Shown here in pieces: positions 52,022 to 61,000 of a stretch of DNA of 64,000 nucleotides (position 1 is its first letter; the number at the start of each line of letters is the position of its first letter). Source of the stretch: Lysobacter panacisoli (GTDB lineage: Bacteria; Pseudomonadota; Gammaproteobacteria; Xanthomonadales; Xanthomonadaceae); contig NZ_VLNU01000001.1 of assembly GCF_009765165.1 (NCBI RefSeq), positions 744,001 to 808,000 of the forward strand, given 5' to 3'. The notes below the pieces were generated by a model. It worked only from the letters and a program-made list of their open reading frames with translations, had not been told where the DNA came from and searched no databases. A program made the position numbers and the translations under genes.

Positions 52022-55000
52022 TCACTTCTGCGCCGGCTTGCGGTAACGGTCGTCGTCGCGTTGGAACAGGTTCTCGTCGAACTTGAAGCGCAGCCGTATG
52101 AAGGCGCCTTCGTCGGTGTATTCGTAGCCGGTCAGGTCGGGGTCGCCTTCGAAGCCGACGAAGTTGTAGCCCACCGACAGCCACAGGTTCTGTCTCAGCA
52201 GGCGGCCGATCTCGACGCCATAGGCGTACTGGTTGGCGTCGTAGTCGCCCTGGAAAGTGGATGCGAGCACGCCGACGTCCCAGTTCTCCGTGATGTCGTA
52301 GACCACGCGGCCCGACACCAGGACGCCACGGAAGCGGTCGTCCACGCGTCCGCCGTCGTTGTAGCTGAATCGGTCTTCCTGCCACTTCGCCGCGACGCGA
52401 CCGGTCAGCCACCACGGCCGCGACGGATGCCAGTCGGCGTGCGTGGAGAGAATGTGCGCGGCGGTGCGGATGTCCTGGCCGACGTTCTGCTGCGGAAGCC
52501 CGGCGATGCCAATGCCGCTCTTGTCGGATTCGATCTTGTACTCGTAACGGGCCAGCGCGTTGATGCGGTTGTGGTCGGTGTCGCGATAGGCCACGCCGAG
52601 CTGGAAGCGATCCTGCAACACGTCGCCACGCGACTGGTAGTCGGTCGCCAGCAGGTAGTTGCGCGCGAGCAGCGTCCAATCGCGGTTGAGCTTGCGCGCC
52701 CATAGCAGCTGGAACAGCGTGGTGTTGAACTCCTCGTCGGTGGCCGTGCCCTCGACATCGCCGGAGACCCGGTATTCCAGGCGCATCGCACCGCGCCACA
52801 GCGGGTTGGCGCTGTAGTCCAGGCCGAACGCCAACGCAGTGGTATCGCCGGTGTCGCCGTCGTAGATCTTGACGTGCTCGGCGGCGGTGCTCAGGCGCAG
52901 GCCCTCCGTGATGTCCCAATCGTTGCGGATGCCCGAGGCCATCTGCACGTCGCGTCCACTGATCGCATCACGCATCCGGTATTCGCTGAACACCTGCGTG
53001 TCCTTGACGTACGTGCTGTCGATGCCGAATACCAGCGCATCGGCTTCGCGATCCGTCGTGGTGATGCCGTAGGCGCTGGCCAGGCCGGTCTGCTTCTCGT
53101 AGCGGCCGTAGAGTCGATTGCGCTCCTTGAGGCGGTAATCGACACCCAGCGCCACGCGATTGCGATCCTCGCCGTTGACGTCCTGCTCGTACTCGCCACC
53201 GATCACGAACTTGTCGTTGATCTTGTAACCGGCGCCCGCGTGCACCGTGTCGGATTCCAGTTCCGTGCCGATGGGCAGGTCGGAGTTGGGCACCGTGCCT
53301 TCGCTGCGGATGACTGGGAGGCCGGTGAGCGGATCCAGCGGCTGTTGGCCATACCCCAGCGCACCGCCCGCGGCGCCGGTCGCGAAGCCACCGCTCAGCC
53401 CGCCCGTGCCGCCGAACGGGGGCGAGATCGACCACGGCGAATACGCGCCGATCGTTTCGCGGATCGAGCGCACGCCCAGGTCCAGCGTCAACCGCTTGGT
53501 CGCATCGATGCGCACGCCCGCACCGCCGGCGTTGCGGTCACCGCCGTCGGGGTTGCGGTCCTCGCTGCGCAGCGCTTCGACGTAGATCTCGAAGCGTTCG
53601 TTGACGGCCCAGGTCAGCTCCAGGTCGTACTCCCCTCGCCCGCCGTACAACGGCGAGGACGGGTTGTTGAACGCCGGATCGCTGCGACCAGCGAACACGG
53701 ATGCATCGAAAGTCTTGCCGTCGTGGCCGAACTCGAGCCGGTAGGCATCGCCTTCGACTTCGCCGCTGAGGTCCTTCAGCCCAGGCGTCGCGAACTGGTT
53801 GATCGAGTTGGTATTGACCTCGCTTTCGGTACGCGCCGCTTCCAGCACCATCCAGGTGTTCTTGCCGAATCGGAAGCCCAGGTTCGCGCTGCCCATGCGG
53901 AACGGCGCGAACGGGTTCTCGTCGTTCACGTAAGCCGCACCCGCTTCCACATTCTTCGTCAGGCGGAACTGCGCATCCACGCCGTAGACCCAGAACTTCT
54001 CCGTGCCCTGGTCGAGTTCATAGGTGATGCGCAGCGAGATCGGATTGAGCTCGCTGTCGAAACCCGGCAGGAACTGGTTGAGCAGTATCCGTCCGGAGAA
54101 CGGCTCGAAGCTGTAGTCCACCAGTCGCGCCAGCGGACGCACGGTGATGATCCGGCTGGGCTGGTTGCGATCGCGCGTGACGACCTCCACGCGCTCGCTG
54201 CCTTCGAGCACCGCGCTATTGCTGAGGCCGTACGGCCCGCTGCCCTGGCTTGGGAACTCGTCGATCACCTGCCGCAGCGAGTCCTCCATCGCGAACACAT
54301 TGCCGCGCACGCGCTTGCCTTCGAAGTGCCAGCCAAAGCCCGTCGCGGTGCGGTTGTAGTTGCCCAGGCTGCGCATGACGATCTTGCCGTCCTGTGCCAC
54401 GCCGGTCTGCGAGGCCAGCGAATCGCCGGTCTGGAAATCGCCGTACAGCAGGTAGCTGCGGTTCTTGTCGATGCGCACGTACAGGCGCTCGGCCGACTGC
54501 GCGTCGAAGCCGCGCAGCGAGGAATCGCCGTAGACGGGATAGAACTCCTCGGGCCGGATGTCGCGCAGCAGACGACCGCGCACTTCCTTGTCGGAGTCGT
54601 AGGCGGCCGTGAGCAGGTACTCGCCCTTGATCGTGCCCTTGACGAAGAACGCCGTGCGCGCGGCGGCATTGGCCTTGCCGCTGTTGAACTCGCGCTCCCA
54701 GCGGCGGATGTCGCGATCGAAGCCATCGTCGCGACGCACTGGATCGAGCGAGCCCCCGTTGCGGAAGTTGACCACGCCTTCGATCAGGCCGGTCGCGAGC
54801 AGATCCCGCATCTCCGGCAGGAAGCTCACCGTGTTCTCGGCCGCCACGCCGCCGGCGGTGATGCGCAGCAGCACGTCCTGCGGAACATCGGGCGCGAGCA
54901 GATCGAACTCGGCGCGACCGTCCTTCACGGGCAACTGGATGCCCGGCGTGACGCGATCCGCATCGAGCCGGCCCGGACCGAGTTCGTCCGTGCGTCCGCC

Positions 55001-58000
55001 CGGCAGCTGCACGCGACCGCCGCTGTATTCGATGGTGGCGAAACGTTCGCCTGCCAGCGGCCGTTCGTCTTCGCCGAGCAGCTGCACGATCACGTGCACC
55101 GGCGATTGTCCATCGGCGGGAACGCCGTCGCGATCGACGTCGACCCGCACGATTTCGACATCCGTGTTGACGCTGTAGTCGACGTTGCCAGACTGCACTT
55201 CGACGGCGTGTGGCGGTTCACCGGTCGTCGATGGCGTTTGCGGGTATAGCGCGGCCGGTGTGCCGAGCGCTGGCTCGAAGCGGTGATCGACCGGTTCGGT
55301 GGCGGGTGTCGCATCGATTGGCGTCGGCGCGATGTCACTGGATGGCGCGACATCCCCGGTCGGCGATGCCGCATCTGCCGTCGTTGCCGGAACGCGCGTA
55401 TCGATGCCGCCGCCGATACCGACACCGGCCGGACGCGCAGTGCCGCGCGGCGCCACGATCGACGGCAACTGCCGCGCGGTGGTCGTCGCACCCGACGGCG
55501 CGCCCAGCGGCTGCGTCTGGAAGCTCAGCGGCGCGCCCTGTATTTCGGTCTCCGGTGCGGAGGTTTCACCCTGAGTGCGGCGCGCCTTGACCTGTTCCAG
55601 CACTTCGTTCGAACCGCTGCCTTCGATGAAGTCGGCCCGGTGCAGCTCGCCGTTCTTGAGGTCGATGAACAGGCTGTTCGCATCGCCCAGGTTGCGGTTG
55701 CTGCTGGTGGTCAGGCGCGAGCCCGTCGGCAACGTGCTGGCATCGACCTTCAGCGTGTGGCTCTTCGGCGGCAGCCCGCAGTAGCTGTACTTGCCTTCGG
55801 AGTCCGACACCATCCACGTGCCGTCCTCGAAGTAGAAGCGCACGCCCGGAATGCCCAGCTCTTCGCTGTCCTGCACATGGTTGTTGTTGCCGTCGACGAA
55901 GATCTTGCCGAGCACGCAACCTTCGTCGGTGAACACGCCGCCCGTCACCCGTACGCGGTACTGCGCGCGGTTGGACGGCACCGTGCCCGGCAGCGGCTGC
56001 AGCGTGCCCGGGTCGACGCAGCCGCCGTCGATCGAGCAACCGAACGCCTGCGCGCGATTGATGCCGTCGCCCTGCATCGAACCCACGCCGATACGCACGC
56101 GGTAGCTGAGCTGGATCTGCTGGCCCGGACGGATCGGCCCGACGTTGAACACCAGGCGCGGACCGGGTTTTCCGAGCGGATCGGCGATGCCGCGCCCGTC
56201 GGCGCGCGCGGTGCCGTCGATGTAGGTGAAACCTGGCGGCAGGTTGTCGACGACGTTGACCGTGTCGAGCGCCTCGCCCGCCGTCTGCCGGATCGTGATG
56301 GTGTAGAGCAGGGTGTCGCCGACTTCGACGATCTGCCGGTCGCCGGTCTTGGTGATGACCAGTCCCGGTGGCACGGAGGGATCCAGCGGCAGGTGGTTGT
56401 GCACGATGTTGGCTGTGCCGGAGCCGGCGAACAGCCCGAGGTAATAGGTCGTGGCGGGTCCCACCGGGCCGGTGGGCGGCGTCGGTTGCGGCTGCACCTG
56501 GAAGGTCGTGCCGACCGCGCCCGGCGGCGACAGGGCGCTGCCTTCGGGCGGAATCAGCGAGGAGCGGAAGGTGTAGCCGCCCGGCGGCGTCACCGTGAGC
56601 GAGAACTCGCAGCGCGGCGGCGCGCCCGGCCCGAACAGGAACAGGTAATAGCCGTCCGAGCCGACCTGCATCGAAATGTTGTTGCCTTCGACGTTGTAGC
56701 CGCCCTGCCCGCCGTTGAGGATCGACGTCGCCGGGTCGTAGTTCGCGCAGATGCCGACCGGCGCCAGCGTGACGATCGAGTTGGGCACCGGATCGCGCGA
56801 CACTGCGTCGTACACCACGCCGCTGGGATCCACGGGCAGGCTCTGCTGCGGCAGGTTATCGCCGGAGCGCAGCACGACTTCGAGCTGGGTGATGCCATTC
56901 TCGTCGACGCGGCACGTGCTGGCGGTGCCGCTGGCGACAGCGGCATCGGTCTGGCACGGAGCGGCCGGTCCGGCCGCTGTTTCGCCGGTCACCGGGAAGC
57001 CCCATAGCACGCCGCTCTGCGGATGGCGGAAACGCACGAGGAAGCGCGTCGCGGGCAGCAGGTCTTCGAAGCGGTAACTGCCGTCCGCCGCGGTCGTTCC
57101 GGTGCGCACCACGGTGCCCGTCGCCTGGTCGAGCACTTCCACCGTCCAGCCCTGCAGGCGCTGGTCGCCGCCGTCGAGCAGCGCATCCTCGCTGCCCACG
57201 TCGAACCACACCGTGCCCGACAGCGAGGCCGCGGCCTGCACTTCCGACTGGATGCGGCACGCATTCTGGGTGATGGCCGGATCGCACAGCGGCAGCTGCG
57301 TGACGTCGCCGTCGAACGCGCCCTGCTCCGCCGCCGATGGCGAATGCGCGGCATCCTCACCGCCACCGCGCACGATCACCGCGTTGTGCACCGGCGATGC
57401 CGGTGCGGCGGCGGCACCGACTGTCACCGGCACCGTGATGGTGTCGGGCGAGGTCGCACCATTGAGGATCAGCGTCTGGCTCGTGCAGCTGAAGCGGTCC
57501 GCACCGACCGCGCCGGCGCACGTCCAACCGTTGCCGGTGGGCACGGCGGCGAGCGTCACGCCGACCGGCAGGCGATCGTCCACCTGGTACTGCCCGGCGG
57601 TCGGACGCGGGCCGATGTTGCGCACGCGGATGGTGTAGGTGGCGGCATTGTTGACCGTGAAGCGCGCCGGGTCGGCACTCTTGCTGACGACCAGATCCGG
57701 CGTGTCGGCGACCTCGCCGAAGTTTTCGTCGACGGCGGTCTGCCCGGGCAGCAGCACGATGTTGCTGATCGCCGAGGGCACGACCTCGATCGGAGTGGCC
57801 ACGCCCATCGGCGCGCCGTTGACGGTGCCAGCCGTGGTGACGCCGTTGGTGGTGTCCGGCGGCTGGTCGGGCTCGGTGACGGTGTAGGTGCCGGGACGCA
57901 GGTTGTCGAAGACGTAATTGCCGCTCGCGTCGCTGACCACGCTGCGCGCCGCCACCGCCGCCAGCGGCGTGATGGCGTTCGCCGCGGCCAGCGTGGTGGG

Positions 58001-61000
58001 CAGGTCGTCGTCGCCTTCCAGCGTGATGGTGACGTTCGGAATGCCGGTCTCGTCCGCGTCGACGACACCGTTCTTGTTGTTGTCGTAGTACACGCGGCCG
58101 CGGATGCTCGCCGCCGGTATCTCGCCGAAGTCGTAATTGATGCCGGCCTGGTCCAGCCCGAGCGCGATGGCACTGATCGCCGATGGCACCGTCAGGACAT
58201 CGGTGGCGGTGCCGCCGGCATTGCCGGCCACCGTAGCGCCGTTGAGCGTGCCCGGCGGCTGGTCGGGCTCGGTGATCGTGTAGGTGCCCGGGACGAGTCC
58301 GGCGAACAGATAGTTGCCGTTGGCATCGGTGGTGATGCTCTGGTTCACCGCCACGCCGCCCTGATCGGTGCCGGTCAGCGTCACGGTGACGCTCGCGATG
58401 CCGGTTTCGGCGCCGTCGATGGTGCCGTCGTTGCTGATGTCCAGCCACACGCGGCCGGACAACGAACTTCCGCTGGGCTCTTCGCCGAAGTTGAAGTTCA
58501 GTCCCTCGCCCGTTCCGACGCCTGCACTCAGGTCGATCACGCTGATGCGGTCGGTCGTCGCCGCATCGCCGCCCACGGCGGTCCCTGGCGTGCAGCCGGT
58601 GGTGCAGGCGACGCCGTTGATCGTGCCGGGATTGATCGCGCTCGGACGGTTGCGGAACGTGCCTGTCGGCAACGGTTCGCGCAGCGTGTAGACCACGTTC
58701 GGGTCGAGGTTGCTGAACAGGTACGCGCCGTTCGCGTCGGCGGTGACGGTCTGCACGACGGTCGACGTGCCGGCGTTGAGCAGTTCGACCGTGGCGCCGG
58801 CGATGACCGGGTCGGTGCCCACCGTTCGCACGTTGTTGAAGTCGGCGTCGACGTAGAGGAAACCCGACAGGCTCGCGTTGCTCAGTTCGGGGAAGTGGTA
58901 GCGCACACCCGCGGTGGCCGCCGGAACCGATATCGCGGCGTAGCTGGAATCCGGCGTGCCGCGCGCATAGTTGCCCCCGAGCGATGGCGCCTGGGGCCCG
59001 GTGGTGGGTGGATCGATTGGGCCGTTCACGAAACCGGCGGGCTGGGTTTCGACGATGGTGTAACCCGATGCGTTCGACGGTGAGAGGTCGGCGAACAGGT
59101 AGTCGCCATTGGCGTCGGTCGTCGCGTTCAGATTGACCGGATTGCCGAACGCATCGACACCACTCAGCGCGAGCACCACGCCGGGAATCCGTGGCTCGAT
59201 CGACGCATCCTGCGGAATGCCACCGTTGCCGGTGCTGCGGTCGCGGTCCTGGAACACCGTGCCGGCCAGCGACGAGGCGGTCACCGTGATCGGCACCGTG
59301 CTGGTGTTGTTGCCCGGCACGTTGTCGACCTGCTGCGTCGTCACCGTGGCGGTGTTGTTGACCGTGCCGCCGGCCGGAACCGTGTCGAACCGCACCGGCA
59401 CGATCACGCGCACGCGGCCCGGCTGGCCCGGATTGAACGTCACATCGCCGGCGGAACAGCTCAGGTTCTGTCCGGCGAGCAGGCAGGCACCGGACCCGTT
59501 GGGTTGCCCGTCCGGCACCGCGGCCACGGCCGGGCCGACCTTCTGCCAGGTCGCCGCGCCGGTGACGACCACGCCCGGCGGCAGGCTGTCGCTGATGATC
59601 GTGCCGTCGCCATTGAGCGGACTGCTCCCGGTGCGATCCAGCGACACGCTGTTGCCCGGACCGTTGTTGACGACATCGAACACGAAATAGAACGGCTCGC
59701 GGATCGACACCGTGGTGATGTCCGGCGGTAGTGCCGCGTTGGGATCGGCCGCCGGCGGCGTCGCGCCCGACACGACATGCTTGGTCACGCCCAGATCGAC
59801 GCGACTGCGAACGCTGGTGGTCTCGTTCTCGGTGTTGTTGGCTGCGTCGGCCTCCGGCTCGATGGAGTCCGCACTGGCGACGTTGAGGATCGTGTCGCCG
59901 CCCGCGCCGGGCTGCGACTGGTACTGGAATTGCAGATAGGCCGTGGAGGTCGCACCGGGCGCGATCACGCCGTTCACGTTGTTCGGGAAGCCCGCGCCCG
60001 GCACCAGGCAGGCCACCTGCAACGGCGCCCCGGTGGTCGGGTTGCTGCCCGTGATCTGGCAGATGCCGGCCGTGAGCTGGAACGGTCCGTTGGGGTTGTC
60101 CGACTCGCCGATCAGCTGCACCGTGCGCCCGGGTGGCGGCGTGATCGTGTCGGTGACGACGACGCCGGTGGCCACCGACGGCCCCAGGTTCTGCACGGTG
60201 ATCTGGTAGGTGATGAAGTTGGCGGAGGGATCGGTGGGGTCGTAGCCCAGCGGATCGACGCCGTTCGGGAACCCGACATCGAGTTTGTTGACGATCAGAT
60301 CGACGTCGCCGACCTCGATCGTCAGCGACGCGCTCTTCTCGTCGTCTGCGTCCGTGTCGATGTCGTTGTATTCGAACGCACCGTTGCCATCGATGCCACC
60401 GCTCAGGTCGGCATTGCCGTCATTGTCGTAGTCGAAGAAGAAGTCGGCGAGGTTGTTGTAGACCCGCGTCGGCAGGCTGGTCAGGTTCGCGCGCGGGCGC
60501 AGCGTGACGTTGAGGCTTTCGGTCTGTCCGCCGGGCATGTCCAGCGGCGTGCAGACGATGGTGACCGTGCCGGCGGTGCTCCCGACCGTCGTATAGATGA
60601 TGCCGCCGGCACCGGGTTGCGCGGCCACGGTCGGGCTGGTGAGCGCGTTGCAGTTCTGCGCGCCCGCGCCGGTGCGGCTGATGACGGTCAGGAGGAAGCC
60701 CGGGTCGTTGTCCACCAGCGAGATCACATCCCTGAACACCACCGCCGGCGCCAGCGACGGCCCCTGGTTGGTGTAGTCGATGCGGTACACCGTGTCCTGC
60801 CCCACCGCACCGGGCGAGCCGGTCACGATGGTCTTCGCGGTCGTCTGCACGTTGGCCACGCGCGGGACGCGGACGAAATCGGCGCCCTGATTGTTCGAGA
60901 CATCCACTTCGCCCGACGATCCCGCCACGTTCGGGTCGATCGCCACGCCGGCGCGGTTACACCAGGAACCCGCGGGCGTCGTGATCGCACCGCACGCTTC

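Noticed and set aside
57000..59200. Repeated DNA blocks considered as CRISPR or insertion sequence
   Set aside because: The repeats are in frame and encode protein domains; there are no spacers of constant length and no transposase.
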